NCBI RefSeq assembly: GCF_000519125.1
Contig: NZ_JAEX01000001.1
Coordinates: 1-64,000 of the forward strand
Length of the DNA stretch: 64,000 nucleotides
DNA from: Desulfocurvus vexinensis DSM 17965
GTDB taxonomy: Bacteria; Desulfobacterota; Desulfovibrionia; Desulfovibrionales; Desulfovibrionaceae
Direction: 5' to 3'
Both the position numbers and the translations under genes were made by a program. Below are positions 30,688 through 43,970 of this stretch, piece by piece. The notes beneath the pieces were generated by a model. It was not told where the DNA came from. It did no database searches and saw only the letters and a program-made list of their open reading frames with translations. Within the stretch, counting starts at the first letter, position 1. The number at the start of each line of letters is the position of its first letter.

Positions 30688-32078
30688 CCACGCCCCAGGA
30701 GACCATCCTCATCGTCGATGACCAGGCCGTGTTCGCCCAGGGCCTGGCCCGGCTGCTGGACACGGAGTTCCCCGGCGTGCACAGCGTGGTGGCCACCAGC
30801 GGCCAGCAGGCCCTGGACATCCTGGCCGCCCGGCCTGTGGCGCTGATGCTTTCCGACCTGCGCATGCCCGGCCTGTCGGGCATGGAGCTGCTGGCCCGCG
30901 CCCTGGAGGCCGAGCCCGCCCTGTCCGTGGTCATGATCACCGGCTACGGGTCCATCGAGACCGCCGTGGAGGCCCTGAAGGCCGGGGCCTACGATTTCCT
31001 GACCAAGCCCGTGGACCGCGAGAGCCTGGTGCGCGTGGCGGCCAAGGGCCTGGAGCGCGCCCGGCTGCTGGGCGAGAACCGCCGCCTGCGCGCCCTGGTG
31101 GCCCAGGCCGGGTCCTTGCAGACCCTGCTGGGCCGCTCCCAGGCCATGAACCGCCTGCGCGAGTCCATCGCCGCCGTGGCCGCCAGCGACTACACCGTGC
31201 TCATCGGCGGCGAGTCGGGCACCGGCAAGGAGATGGTCGCGCGCACCATCCACAACTCCTCGCCGCGCGCGGCCCAGGCCCTGGTCAGCGTCAACTGCCC
31301 GGCCATCCCCGACCACCTGCTGGAATCCGAGCTGTTCGGCCACGTCAAGGGCGCCTTCACCGGCGCGGACCGCAACCGCAAGGGCCTGTTCCTGGCCGCC
31401 CACGGCGGCACCCTGCTGCTGGACGAGATCGGCGACATCCCCATGAACGTGCAGACCAAGCTGCTGCGCGTGCTCCAGGAGCGCGAGGTCCGGCCCGTGG
31501 GCGCCAACGAGAGCACCCCCGTGGACGTGCGCATCCTGGCCTCCACCAACCAGAACCTCGAGGCCAAGATGCAGGCCGGGGCCTTCCGCGAAGACCTCTT
31601 CTACCGCCTGAACGTCCTGCATATCCACGTGCCGCCCCTGCGCCAGCGCGCCGACGACGTGCCGCTGCTGGCCCACCACTTCCTCACCGAGGCCTGCCGC
31701 GACATGGGTCTGCCGCCCAAGGACATCGCCCCCGAGGTCCTGGCCTTCCTGGCCGCGCGGCCCTGGCCCGGCAACGTCCGCGAGCTGCAGAACTTCATGC
31801 GCCGCCTGGCCGTCTTCGCGCGCACCGAAACCGTGGACCTGCCCCTGGCCCGGCTGGCCGACAGCAACGGCCCGGGCGACCCCGGCGACGACCACCTGCC
31901 GCCCTACAAGGACGCCAAGACCAAGATCCTCGACGACTTCACCCGCACCTATGTGCGCCAGCTCCTGGCCATCACCGAGGGCAACATCTCCCAGGCCGCG
32001 CGCATCTCGGGCCTGGAGCGCGTGTCGTTGCAGAAGATCCTGCGCCGCCTGGACATCGACGCCGAACGCTACCGCTAG
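30684..32078 (+). CDS. Sigma54-dependent response regulator (NtrC family)
   Basis: A 464-residue activator of RpoN promoters. The receiver domain (about 8-122) has DD at 12-13, phospho-acceptor D58 and Lys in TKPVD. The AAA+ domain (about 140-365) carries Walker A GESGTGKE and the sigma54-contact loop GAFTGA at 223-228. A Fis-type helix-turn-helix closes the protein ([22 protein letters not shown]). It overlaps the kinase gene by 4 bp. No target promoter of the TGGCAC-N5-TTGCA type was found nearby, so the regulon lies elsewhere. Confidence 0.95.
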
Positions 32079-32179
32079 CTGACGCCGGGCGCCAGCCGCA
32101 GGCCGCCAGCCCGCCGGGCGGCGGGGGCGGCTGCGTGCGCGGTATCGGCAGTGTGCCCGCGCCTTCTGGCGCGGCGGGG

Positions 32180-34801
32180 CTAGGCCGAGCGGGCCAGCAG
32201 GGCGTCGGCGGAGTCGGGGTCCAGCGGGTGGGAGAGGTAGAAGCCCTGCACGTTGTCGCAGTCCAGCCCGCGCAGCAGGGTCATCTGCTCGCGTTCCTCC
32301 ACGCCCTCGGCCACCACGTCCAGGCCCATGCTCTTGGCCAGCACCACCACCGCGCGGACGATGGCCGTGTTCTCGGCGTTGCGGGCCATGTCGCAGATGA
32401 AGGAGCGGTCCACCTTGAGGGTGTCCACGGGGAACTTCTGGAGGTAGGACAGCGAAGAGTAGCCCGTGCCGAAGTCGTCGATGGACAGCTTGATGCCCAG
32501 GGTCTTGAGGCGGCGCAGCATGGACAGGGCGCCCTCGGCGTTGTCCATGATGGTCGATTCGGTGATCTCGAGCTTGAGGTGGTGCGGCGCCAGGTGCGAT
32601 TCCTCAAGGATGCAGGTGATCTGCTCCACCAGGCTCTGCTGCGAGAACTGCCGGGGCGAGAGGTTCACGGACATGTGCAGGTGGTCCTGCCCGGGGTAGC
32701 GGGCCAGCCAGCGGGCCATGGTCTCGCAGGCCTTGCGCAGGATGATCAGGCCCAGGTCGATGATATGCCCCGAGTCCTCGGCCACGGGGATGAACAGCCC
32801 CGGGGAGAGCACCCCGCGCTGGGGGTGGTTCCAGCGCACCAGGGCCTCGAAGCCGATGAGCCGGTCGTCGCGCAGGTTGACGATGGGCTGGTATTGCAGG
32901 AAAAACTCGTCGCGCTCGATGCCCCGGCGCAGGTCGCGCTCCATGGTCATGGCCTCCACCGCGAGCTGGAACATGCGCGGGTTGAAGACCTTCATCCGGT
33001 TGCCCCCGGCGCGGATGGCGTGGTGCATGGCGATGTTGGCGTTTTGCAGCACCGCCTCGGGGGACAGGTCCGGCATGGGGGAGAGCACGATGCCCATGCT
33101 CACGGTGATGCGGATCTCCTGGTCGCCCAGGTGGAAGGGCTCGGCCAGCACCTGGCGGATGCGCTTGGCCACGCCGATGGCCTCGCGCGGGGAGACCAGC
33201 TCGTCGAAGACGATGACGTACTCGTCGCCCGCGTAGCGCGACACGGTGTCCAGGCTGCGCACGCAGCGCAAGAGCCGGTAGCTGACCTCGCGCAGCAGGG
33301 CGTCGCCCATCTGGTGGCCCAGGCTGTCGTTGACCACGCGGAAGCGGTCGATGTCCAGGAAGGCCAGGGCGTAGAAGTGGTCGTCGCGGCGCTTGGAGCG
33401 CTCCATGGTCTGGCGGATGCGGTCCAGGCACAGGGAGCGGTTGGCCAGCCCGGTGAGCGAGTCGTGCAGGCTCTCGTAGCGCAGCTGCTTTTCCATGGTC
33501 TTCTGGTCGGTGATGTCGCGCATGCTGCAGCGCAGGCCAAGGCAGGAGCCGTCGTCGTCGGTCACGGCCTGGCTGACCACCGAGAGCCAATGCATGCGCC
33601 CGTCCTCGCGGAAGATGCGGAAATCCATGCTCTCCCCGGCGCTGCTGCACGGGTCGGCCACGAATTCGCGCCACAGGGGCAGGTCGTCGCGGTGGATGAT
33701 GTGCTCCATGAGGTAGGGGTCGCTCATGAAGGCCTCGGGCGGGTAGCCGGTGATGCGCTGGCACGAGGGCGAGACGTAGATGAGCGTGCCGTCGGGCGCG
33801 CGCCAGGTCTCCATGTTGAAGGCCGAGTCGGACACCGTGCGGTAGCGCTTCTCCGACACGCGCAGGGCCTGCTCCATGCGCTTGCGCTCGATGGCCATGG
33901 CCACCTGCTCGGAGATGGCCGTCATCAGATGGACCTCGCGCTGGCCGTAGTGGTCGGGGTCGCTGTAGTCCTGCACGGCCATGGCGCCGATGGTCTTGCC
34001 CTCGACCACCAGGGGCACGCCGAGCCAGATTTCCGCCGCCGTGCCCACCACACCCGAGGCGCCCGGGCGGCCCTTGGCGAACAGGGTCGCCAGCTCGTCC
34101 TTGCGCACCAGCAGCGGCTTGCCCGAGCGGATGACCCACAGGGTCAGGCTCTGGGTGGCGGGGTCGGAGATGCCCTCGATGGCGTAGGCCGCGCGGTCCA
34201 CCGTGTCCTCGAAGTAGGGGAAGATCAGGCGGTCGCGCTCCTCGTCCACCAGGGCGATGAAGAAGTTCGTGGCGTCGATCACGTCGCGCAGGATGGCGTG
34301 GATGGCGGCGTAGAGGTCGGGCAGGTCGCGGGTGACGTGCACCGTGTTGGAGATGCGGTAGAGCACGGTGAGCAGGGTTTCGCTGCGGCGGTGGGCCTGC
34401 TCGGCCAGGCGGGTGGGCGTCACGTCCTCGAACAGGCCCAGGGCCAGGGCCGGGGCGCCGTCGCCCCCGGGCAGCGGCGAAAACGAGGCCCGCAGCCAGC
34501 GGTCCGCCCCGGCGCAGCGCAGCGGCACCTCGCCGGCCCAGGGCCGCTCCCCGCCTACGACCTCGCGCAGCAGGGCCCCGGCGTCGCCCAGGGGCGTGCG
34601 GGTGAAATCGAAGTCGCCCAGGCCCCCGGGGGCCTGGGTGCGCAGGGCCGGGCTGGCGTAGCGCGTGGTGCCCGTGGCGTCCACCAGCAGGGCCATGGCC
34701 GGGCCCTGCTCGAAGGCGGCGGCCAGCAGGTCCGCGCAGGGGCAAAGGCCCGGCGTGGTGGCGGGTTCGAGGGGGGATGCTGTGCGCCGCTTGCGGGTCA
34801 T
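32180..34801 (-). CDS. PAS-GAF-PAS-GGDEF-EAL cyclic-di-GMP protein
   Basis: An 873-residue cytoplasmic signalling protein that could make or break cyclic-di-GMP. Order: PAS-like (about 30-140), GAF (about 150-310), PAS/PAC (about 320-440), GGDEF (about 445-610) and EAL (about 620-870). The GGDEF motif reads AGDEY near residue 525, a variant that is active in some proteins and not others. The EAL domain looks catalytically complete: FEALVRW near 650, VNLSPRQF, and DDFGTGYSSLSYL. I start at ATG 34801, after which the sequence turns into soluble protein. No membrane segment is visible. Confidence 0.93.
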   Translation of the reverse strand: MTRKRRTASPLEPATTPGLCPCADLLAAAFEQGPAMALLVDATGTTRYASPALRTQAPGGLGDFDFTRTPLGDAGALLREVVGGERPWAGEVPLRCAGADRWLRASFSPLPGGDGAPALALGLFEDVTPTRLAEQAHRRSETLLTVLYRISNTVHVTRDLPDLYAAIHAILRDVIDATNFFIALVDEERDRLIFPYFEDTVDRAAYAIEGISDPATQSLTLWVIRSGKPLLVRKDELATLFAKGRPGASGVVGTAAEIWLGVPLVVEGKTIGAMAVQDYSDPDHYGQREVHLMTAISEQVAMAIERKRMEQALRVSEKRYRTVSDSAFNMETWRAPDGTLIYVSPSCQRITGYPPEAFMSDPYLMEHIIHRDDLPLWREFVADPCSSAGESMDFRIFREDGRMHWLSVVSQAVTDDDGSCLGLRCSMRDITDQKTMEKQLRYESLHDSLTGLANRSLCLDRIRQTMERSKRRDDHFYALAFLDIDRFRVVNDSLGHQMGDALLREVSYRLLRCVRSLDTVSRYAGDEYVIVFDELVSPREAIGVAKRIRQVLAEPFHLGDQEIRITVSMGIVLSPMPDLSPEAVLQNANIAMHHAIRAGGNRMKVFNPRMFQLAVEAMTMERDLRRGIERDEFFLQYQPIVNLRDDRLIGFEALVRWNHPQRGVLSPGLFIPVAEDSGHIIDLGLIILRKACETMARWLARYPGQDHLHMSVNLSPRQFSQQSLVEQITCILEESHLAPHHLKLEITESTIMDNAEGALSMLRRLKTLGIKLSIDDFGTGYSSLSYLQKFPVDTLKVDRSFICDMARNAENTAIVRAVVVLAKSMGLDVVAEGVEEREQMTLLRGLDCDNVQGFYLSHPLDPDSADALLARSA

Positions 34802-35242
34802 CGGTCCATCCAGAGAGTGGCGGTTCCGTCCAGGAGCGGGTGCACAGGCCGGGCTGTGGGAAGCCTGGAGGCTTCCAGCATGCCAGAGCCCTGGTTCCTG
34901 TTGCCGGGCTGGCCTGTCCATCCGTGGGCTTGTGTCAGAACATCATCAAGCCTGCATTGCCCAATGCACGCGTCACTGCCTTTCGCCGTACCGCATTCGC
35001 AAGGAATAATCCATAGTTGTTTTTGTCCAGGTCAAAGCATACCTGGGCGGGAGGGCAAGGGAGGCAGGCGGCCAGCCTGCCCCGCCGCCGCCTGCCCAGG
35101 AAGGGTTTGACCGCCTGTGCCGATTTCCGTATGCCCTTTTCCTGCCCCCGTGCGCCTCTGGCGCGGCGCGGGGTTTCGTGGCATAGTGCCCGGCGGCGCC
35201 AGCGTGCGCCCCATGCCCGACCACACACGAGGTACTCCCCCC
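34802..35242. other. Divergent intergenic region before glnS
   Basis: About 440 bp between the divergent GGDEF-EAL and glnS genes. An AT-richer patch (about 34975-35045) probably holds promoters: the plus strand has TTGTTT, 17 bp, TACCTG (35017-35045), and the minus strand has TTGACC without a good -10. No gene is supported. Confidence 0.5.
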
Positions 35243-36955
<1,713 letters not shown>

Positions 36956-36974
36956 CCCCCAGGGGCTGCCGGGT

Positions 36975-37185
36975 TGCCGGGGCGCTGCCCCGGACCCCGC
37001 CAGGGGGCGCTGCCCCCTGGACCCCCGCCAGGGGCCAAGGGCCCCTGGACCCCATACGCCGGCGCGGGCCGGGCGACAGGAAGCCGCCCGGCCCGCGCCG
37101 GAGGTTTTTGCGGAGAACATGGGGGACGGCGTGAGCGGCCACAGGCTGAACCCCTGAGCAGGCCCACCCCAAACAGGAACCGTCC
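36975..37185 (+). repeat. Intergenic repeat family R2, copy A
   Basis: Shares long identical stretches with the inverted sequence at 46750-46998. Common parts in order: a GGGGCGCTGCCCCGGACCCC hairpin unit, GCCCCTGGACCCCATACGCC, a 17-bp-stem terminator hairpin, AGGTTTTTGCGGAGAACA, and a terminal block ending CAAACAGGAACCGTCCC. This copy has an extra GGGGGCGCTGCCCCC unit; the other has about 80 bp inserted before the terminal block. Both sit just downstream of a gene in the same orientation relative to that gene. Confidence 0.85.
37059..37109 (+). terminator. Rho-independent terminator after glnS (inside repeat R2)
   Basis: Perfect 17-bp stem CCGGCGCGGGCCGGGCG with its complement, 9-nt loop ACAGGAAGC, then AGGTTTTTG. 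Confidence 0.8.
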
Positions 37186-37188
37186 CCG

Positions 37189-37226
37189 CCCCGCGCGGCC
37201 CCGCGCGCCCCGCGCGGCCCCGCGCG
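37189..37226. repeat. Two tandem 19-bp GC-only repeats
   Basis: Two perfect head-to-tail copies of a 19-bp unit, CCCCGCGCGG-CCCCGCGCG, 10 bp before the rnr stop codon. Confidence 0.85.
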
Positions 37227-37236
37227 CCCTGGGCGG

Positions 37237-39456
<2,220 letters not shown>

Positions 39457-39570
39457 GGGGGGCTCCTGGGGCTCGGGTGTGCGGGGGGGCGGCCCGGGGC
39501 CGCTTGGGCGATTGTACAGCAGGGGGCGGGAATGGCAACCCGCCAGGGCGGGGCCGGGGCGCGCGGGCGG

Positions 39571-40632
39571 TCAGGCGCGCTGTGCGACCTTGTTCCACCA
39601 GCCGGGGAAGTCCTGGTCGGTGAACAGGGCCTCGCCGAAGGCCAGGGTGGTGTCGAAGGTCCACAGCCGCGCGGCGCCCAGGGCGGCGAGCTTCACGGCG
39701 TCCTTGGTGGTGCACAGCACCTGGGCGGCGTTCACCCGCCGGGCCTCGGCGTCGATGAAATCGCGGTCGGCGCGGGTGTAGGCGTGGTGGTCGTCGTAGC
39801 GCAGGTGGTGGACCGGGGCGGTGCCCAGCAGGGCCTGGGCCGTGGCCGCCACCTGGGCGGGCTCGCCCACGCCGGTGACCAGCAGGTACGGCTCGCCGCC
39901 GAAGTCGCGCACGGTGCCGCCTTGGTCCAGGCGCACCAGCCCGCGCACGGCCAGGGAGAAATTGAACACCGGCCTGCCCAGGGCTTCCAGGTGCTCGCGG
40001 ATGAGCGGGTCCAGGGCCCGGAACTCGTCGGGCGGGCATTTGATGAGCAGGGCGTGGGCGGCGCCCAGGGCGGTTTCGCCCTCGCGCCAGGGCCCGGCGG
40101 GCAGCACGCGGTTCCAGTCGCCCACCAGGTCCGCCGGGCGCAGCAGCACGAGGTCGATGTCGCGGGCCATGGCCAGGTGCTGGAAGCCGTCGTCGAGCAC
40201 CAGCAGGTCGGGCGGGTCGTTGCTTGCGGCCAGCAGCTGCGCGGCCCGGGCGCGCCGGGGGTCCACCACCACGCGCGCCCCGGGGTGGGTGCGCGCCAGC
40301 AGCAGGGGCTCATCGCCCGCCTGGCGGGGCGAGGACTCCGGGCTGACGAGGTAGGGCAGGTGCGGCGGGCTGGCCTTGTAGCCCCGGGTGAGCACGGCGG
40401 GGCGCCGCCCGGCCTTGAGGGCCCAGTCCACGATCCAGTCGGTGAGCGGGGTCTTGCCCGTGCCGCCCCAGCAGATGTTGCCCACGCTCACGGTCAGGCA
40501 CGGGGCGCGATGGGCGCGCAGGGCGCCGCTGGCGTAGGAGCGCCGGCGCATGCGCATCAGCGCGGCGTAGAGGCGGCCCGGCACGCGCAGCAGGGGGGAG
40601 AGGGCGTTTTGCAGGGGGATGAGCTGGTGCAT
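39571..40632 (-). CDS. lpxK: Tetraacyldisaccharide 4'-kinase
   Basis: An inner-membrane-associated kinase of 353 residues that phosphorylates the lipid A disaccharide at the 4' position to give lipid IVA. The P-loop is VGNICWGGTGKTP, and the Asp/His region LVLDDGFQHLAMARDIDLVL is typical. Presence of the gene means the organism makes LPS. It sits 45 bp after the BI-1 gene in the same direction; the other lipid A genes are not here. Confidence 0.95.
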   Translation of the reverse strand: MHQLIPLQNALSPLLRVPGRLYAALMRMRRRSYASGALRAHRAPCLTVSVGNICWGGTGKTPLTDWIVDWALKAGRRPAVLTRGYKASPPHLPYLVSPESSPRQAGDEPLLLARTHPGARVVVDPRRARAAQLLAASNDPPDLLVLDDGFQHLAMARDIDLVLLRPADLVGDWNRVLPAGPWREGETALGAAHALLIKCPPDEFRALDPLIREHLEALGRPVFNFSLAVRGLVRLDQGGTVRDFGGEPYLLVTGVGEPAQVAATAQALLGTAPVHHLRYDDHHAYTRADRDFIDAEARRVNAAQVLCTTKDAVKLAALGAARLWTFDTTLAFGEALFTDQDFPGWWNKVAQRA

Positions 40633-40677
40633 GGGAGTATCCGGGGGCGGCGGGCGCCGCCCCCGGGGAATGCGCGT

Positions 40678-41385
40678 CTAGTTGCGCGAGGAGCCCATGA
40701 AGCGCAGCAGGAACAGGAAGAGGTTGATGAAGTCGAGGTACAGGGTCAGGGCGCCGAGGATGGTGCCGCGGCGCAGGGCGGCCTCGTCGCCCGCCGGGGC
40801 GGTCTCGCCCATGACCTTGAGCTTCTGGGTGTCCCACGCGGTGAGCCCGGTGAACAGCAGGACGCCGACGCCGGAGATAATCCAGTCCATCGCGCTGGAC
40901 TGCATGAACATGTTCACGACCATGGCGATGATCAGGCCGAAGACGCCCATCATCAGGAAGCTGCCCATGGCGGTCAGGTCGCGCTTGGTGGTCATGCCGT
41001 AGACGCTCATGGAGCCGAACATGCCCGCGCAGACCAGGAAGGTCTTGAACACCGAGGCGCCCGTGTAGGCGATGAGCACGCTGGACAGCGACAGGCCCAT
41101 GGCGGCGCTGTAGGCCAGGAACATGCCCGTGGCCATGCCCGGGGACATCTTGCGGATGCCCGCCGACAGGGCGATGACGAAGCCCAGGGGGGCCAGGATG
41201 ACGATGAACATGGAAATCTGGTTGCCGAAGATCAGCTGGAGCATGGCCGGGCTAGACGCCGTCATGAAGGCCACGGCTGCGGTGAGCGCCAAGCCGGCAG
41301 TCATCCAGCCGTACACGCCGCGCATGAAGGCGTTGACGACTTCGGCTCCGGTGCGGGTGACGCCCGCAGTCTGGTACCTTTGCAT
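40678..41385 (-). CDS. Bax inhibitor-1 / YccA family membrane protein
   Basis: A 235-residue integral membrane protein with seven hydrophobic segments, of the BI-1 family (TMBIM). E. coli YccA of this family modulates FtsH. The start at ATG 41385 has GGAGGAAAC upstream. The segment GLTAWDTQKLKVMG and a C-terminal LTLYLDFINLFLFLLRFMGSSRN are characteristic. It has its own clear promoter at 41428-41456. Function in this organism is unknown. Confidence 0.94.
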   Translation of the reverse strand: MQRYQTAGVTRTGAEVVNAFMRGVYGWMTAGLALTAAVAFMTASSPAMLQLIFGNQISMFIVILAPLGFVIALSAGIRKMSPGMATGMFLAYSAAMGLSLSSVLIAYTGASVFKTFLVCAGMFGSMSVYGMTTKRDLTAMGSFLMMGVFGLIIAMVVNMFMQSSAMDWIISGVGVLLFTGLTAWDTQKLKVMGETAPAGDEAALRRGTILGALTLYLDFINLFLFLLRFMGSSRN

Positions 41386-41427
41386 TGTTTCCTCCACAGT
41401 CAGAAGTTTTGCGGTTTCACTGACTGT

Positions 41428-41456
41428 CTAATAAACAGCATCCGGGCCCCTGGCAA
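41428..41456 (-). promoter_or_regulatory. Promoter of the BI-1 family gene
   Basis: TTGCCA, 17 bp spacer, TATTAG on the minus strand, in a short AT-rich gap; about 43 nt from the -10 to the ATG. Confidence 0.55.
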
Positions 41457-41480
41457 GGGAAAGCGGACGCGTGGCGCCGG

Positions 41481-42539
41481 TCAGGGATGGTTCTTGGGGT
41501 CCATGCGGTCGCGCACGGGGGCGGCGTCGGCCCAGGTGGGTTCGCTCCAGGTCAGGGGTGTGGTCCGCGCCGGGGTCACGCTCACGGTGCGCTGGGTTCC
41601 GGCCTGGCGCACGGCCACGGTCACCGCCTCGCCGCTGGCCACGGCGCGCGGGCTGAAGGAGGCCACGAAGGCCGCCGCGTCGGCCACGACCTCCGGCGCC
41701 CAGGGCCCGGCCAGCTCGCGGCCCACGGCCAGGGGCCCGGGGTGGCCCTGGAGCACGAAGACCAGATCCTCGGGCCGGGCCAGCTCCGAGAGCAGGTCGT
41801 TGCTCTTCTTGTCGCGCCCGATGGCCAGCCAGTGCGTGCCCGACCAGTACTGCCGGCCCACGTTGGCCAGGTAGAAATGGGCCGCCGGAGGCTCGGCCAG
41901 GGTGGCGAAGATGGGCGCGTAGCGTTTGGCCGACGACTCCTCGGTGAGCAGGCAGCCGCCCGCCGGGGTGGGGATGTCGGTAATGCCGAAGGCCCTGGCC
42001 AGCTCCAGCTGCGCGGTGCGGCCCCGGCCCCAGAAGCCGTGCAGGCGCTCCCGGTCCACCAGGCCCGAGGTCTCCATGGGCGTGGGCTCCTGGCGCAGGG
42101 CGCACAGCGGGCGCAGCAGCACGTCGCGCGTGCCGGATTCGTTGCGCACGCTGTTCATGGCGTCCTGGCGCTGGGACATGGGCCGCTGGCCGACCACCTC
42201 GCCGGTGATGATGAACCGCGCGCCGTAGTGCTCCATCAGCTCGCGGGCGCGGGTGAGCATGAGGATCTTGCAGTCCACGCAGGGGTTGAAGAAGCGCCCG
42301 AAGCCGAAGCGCGGCCCGGCCAGCATCATGCGCACGAAGGCTTCGCCCGCGTCCACGGCGGTCACGTCCAGGCCGTGGGTGCGGCGCCAGTAGCCCACGC
42401 GGCGCGGGTGCCCGAAGAAGGGGCTGGTGAAATGCAGGCATTTGACCGCCAGGCCCTGGGCCTCGACGACCTTCACGGCCAGCAGCGAATCGAGCCCGGC
42501 GCTGAACAGCGCCACGGCGTCGTAGGTCTTTTTGCTCAT
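41481..42539 (-). CDS. PP-loop ATPase, tRNA thiolation-like
   Basis: A 352-residue protein of the adenylating PP-loop superfamily (MnmA/ThiI/TtcA-like). The ATP-binding loop is [10 protein letters not shown] near residue 13. A CxxC pair (NPCVDCK) follows about 75 residues later, and CLLTEE holds a further Cys, as in sulfur-carrying tRNA-modifying enzymes. Such proteins are often annotated as tRNA (5-methylaminomethyl-2-thiouridylate) methyltransferase, a label I do not trust. The C-terminal third (about 230-352) is a separate domain that I do not recognise. It diverges from recA and has a good promoter of its own. Confidence 0.8.
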   Translation of the reverse strand: MSKKTYDAVALFSAGLDSLLAVKVVEAQGLAVKCLHFTSPFFGHPRRVGYWRRTHGLDVTAVDAGEAFVRMMLAGPRFGFGRFFNPCVDCKILMLTRARELMEHYGARFIITGEVVGQRPMSQRQDAMNSVRNESGTRDVLLRPLCALRQEPTPMETSGLVDRERLHGFWGRGRTAQLELARAFGITDIPTPAGGCLLTEESSAKRYAPIFATLAEPPAAHFYLANVGRQYWSGTHWLAIGRDKKSNDLLSELARPEDLVFVLQGHPGPLAVGRELAGPWAPEVVADAAAFVASFSPRAVASGEAVTVAVRQAGTQRTVSVTPARTTPLTWSEPTWADAAPVRDRMDPKNHP

Positions 42540-42575
42540 GGGGGGGTACTCTCGCGGGCAATGTCCCGTTGGGGG

Positions 42576-42604
42576 GCTATAATCCCTGGGCCTGGGGCTG
42601 GCAA
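42576..42604 (-). promoter_or_regulatory. Promoter of the PP-loop gene
   Basis: TTGCCA, 17 bp spacer, TATAGC on the minus strand; nearly the same elements as the BI-1 promoter. Confidence 0.6.
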
Positions 42605-42686
42605 GGGCGGGCGGCGGGGTGCCGGGCCGCGCCGCACCACGCCCGGCGCGGGCCGTTGCGGCCCCTGGGGGCCGTGTACAGTGCTG

Positions 42687-42715
42687 TTGCCCGCCGCCGC
42701 GCGTTTTGCTATGTC
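42687..42715 (+). promoter_or_regulatory. Candidate recA promoter
   Basis: TTGCCC, 17 bp spacer, TATGTC, about 45 nt upstream of the recA ATG. No recognisable E. coli or Gram-positive LexA box overlaps it. Confidence 0.45.
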
Positions 42716-42760
42716 CTTTCCTCTTTGCACACACGACCCCGCCCAGCCAGGAGAACCAGC

Positions 42761-43840
42761 ATGGCCCGACGCCCCCAAGCCAGCCCCGAGGACATGCGCC
42801 GCGAGGCGCTCGACACCGCGCTGTCCACCATCGAGCGCAAGTACGGACAAGGCTCCGTGATGAAGCTGTCCGACGACGCGCACGTGCGCATCCCGGTCAT
42901 CCCCACGGGCTCCATCGGGCTGGACCTGGCCCTGGGCGTCGGCGGCGTGCCGCGCGGGCGCGTCACGGAAATCTACGGCCCCGAGTCGTCGGGCAAGACG
43001 ACCCTGGCCCTGCACATCATCGCCCAGAGCCAGAAGCAGGGCGGCACCGCCGCGTTCATCGACGCCGAGCACGCCCTGGACGTGAGCTACGCCCGGCGCC
43101 TGGGCGTGAACACCGAGGAGCTGCTCATCTCCCAGCCCGACTACGGCGAGCAGGCCCTGGACATCGCCAGCCTGCTGGTGCGCTCCGGCGCGGTGGACGT
43201 CATCGTCATCGACTCCGTGGCCGCGCTCATCCCCCAGGCCGAGCTGGAGGGCGAGATGGGCGAGTCGCAGGTGGGCGGCCACGCGCGGCTCATGTCCCAC
43301 GCCCTGCGCAAGCTCACCGGCACCATCCACAAGTCGCGCACCTCGGTGGTCTTCATCAACCAGATCCGCATGAAGATCGGCACCACCGGCTACGGCAACC
43401 CCGAGACAACCACCGGCGGCAACGCGCTGAAATTCTACTCCTCCGTGCGCATGGACATCCGGCGCATCCAGACCCTGAAGGACAAGGAGGAGGCCTACGG
43501 CATCAAGGCCCGGGTCAAGGTCGTCAAGAACAAGGTCGCCCCGCCCTTCCGCGAGGCCATCTTCGACGTGCTCTACGGCACGGGCATCTCCCGCGAGGGC
43601 GAAATCATCGACATGGCCGCCGACGCGGGGGTCATCGACAAGTCCGGCGCGTGGTACTCCTTCGGCGACGAGCGCCTGGGCCAGGGCAAGGAGAACGTGC
43701 GGGCCATGCTCCAGGAGAACACCGAGCTGCGCGCGGCCGTGGAGGCCAAGCTGCTGGAGCACCTGGGCATGCACGAATACGCCGCCCCCGCCGTGGAGGG
43801 CGACCTCGAAGACCTCGGCGCCGGAGACGACCAGGACTAG
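42761..43840 (+). CDS. recA: Recombinase RecA
   Basis: A 359-residue strand-exchange protein and co-protease of the SOS response. Walker A is GPESSGKTT, then the MRALRS-like region [12 protein letters not shown] and loop L2 with [25 protein letters not shown]. The C-terminal tail is acidic ([14 protein letters not shown]), as usual. AGGAGAACCAGC precedes ATG 42761. alaS follows 130 bp downstream. Confidence 0.98.
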   Translation: MARRPQASPEDMRREALDTALSTIERKYGQGSVMKLSDDAHVRIPVIPTGSIGLDLALGVGGVPRGRVTEIYGPESSGKTTLALHIIAQSQKQGGTAAFIDAEHALDVSYARRLGVNTEELLISQPDYGEQALDIASLLVRSGAVDVIVIDSVAALIPQAELEGEMGESQVGGHARLMSHALRKLTGTIHKSRTSVVFINQIRMKIGTTGYGNPETTTGGNALKFYSSVRMDIRRIQTLKDKEEAYGIKARVKVVKNKVAPPFREAIFDVLYGTGISREGEIIDMAADAGVIDKSGAWYSFGDERLGQGKENVRAMLQENTELRAAVEAKLLEHLGMHEYAAPAVEGDLEDLGAGDDQD

Positions 43841-43870
43841 CGCCGCAAGGCAGCGACATGCACCCCGAAG

Positions 43871-43911
43871 CCGGGGGCGGGCCGCGCGCCGCGCTCCCGG
43901 AACGGTTTTTT
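43871..43911 (+). terminator. Candidate recA terminator
   Basis: A GC-rich imperfect hairpin (outer arms CCGGG / CCCGG with pairs GGCG/GC inside) followed by AACGG and six T. It lies 30 nt past the recA stop. Confidence 0.45.
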
Positions 43912-43915
43912 CCTT

Positions 43916-43943
43916 CCGCGCCCCGGGCCCGCCCGGGGCGCGG
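43916..43943. promoter_or_regulatory. Palindrome in the alaS leader
   Basis: Perfect 13-bp arms CCGCGCCCCGGGC / GCCCGGGGCGCGG separated by CC, ending 12 nt before the alaS ribosome site. It could be an RNA hairpin or a protein site; no function is known. Confidence 0.5.
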
Positions 43944-43970
43944 AAATCCACCTCAAGGAGACGCCACACC

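Noticed and set aside
42661-42760. Possible LexA/SOS box upstream of recA
   Set aside because: TGTACAGTGCTG is present but lacks the symmetric partner of known LexA motifs.
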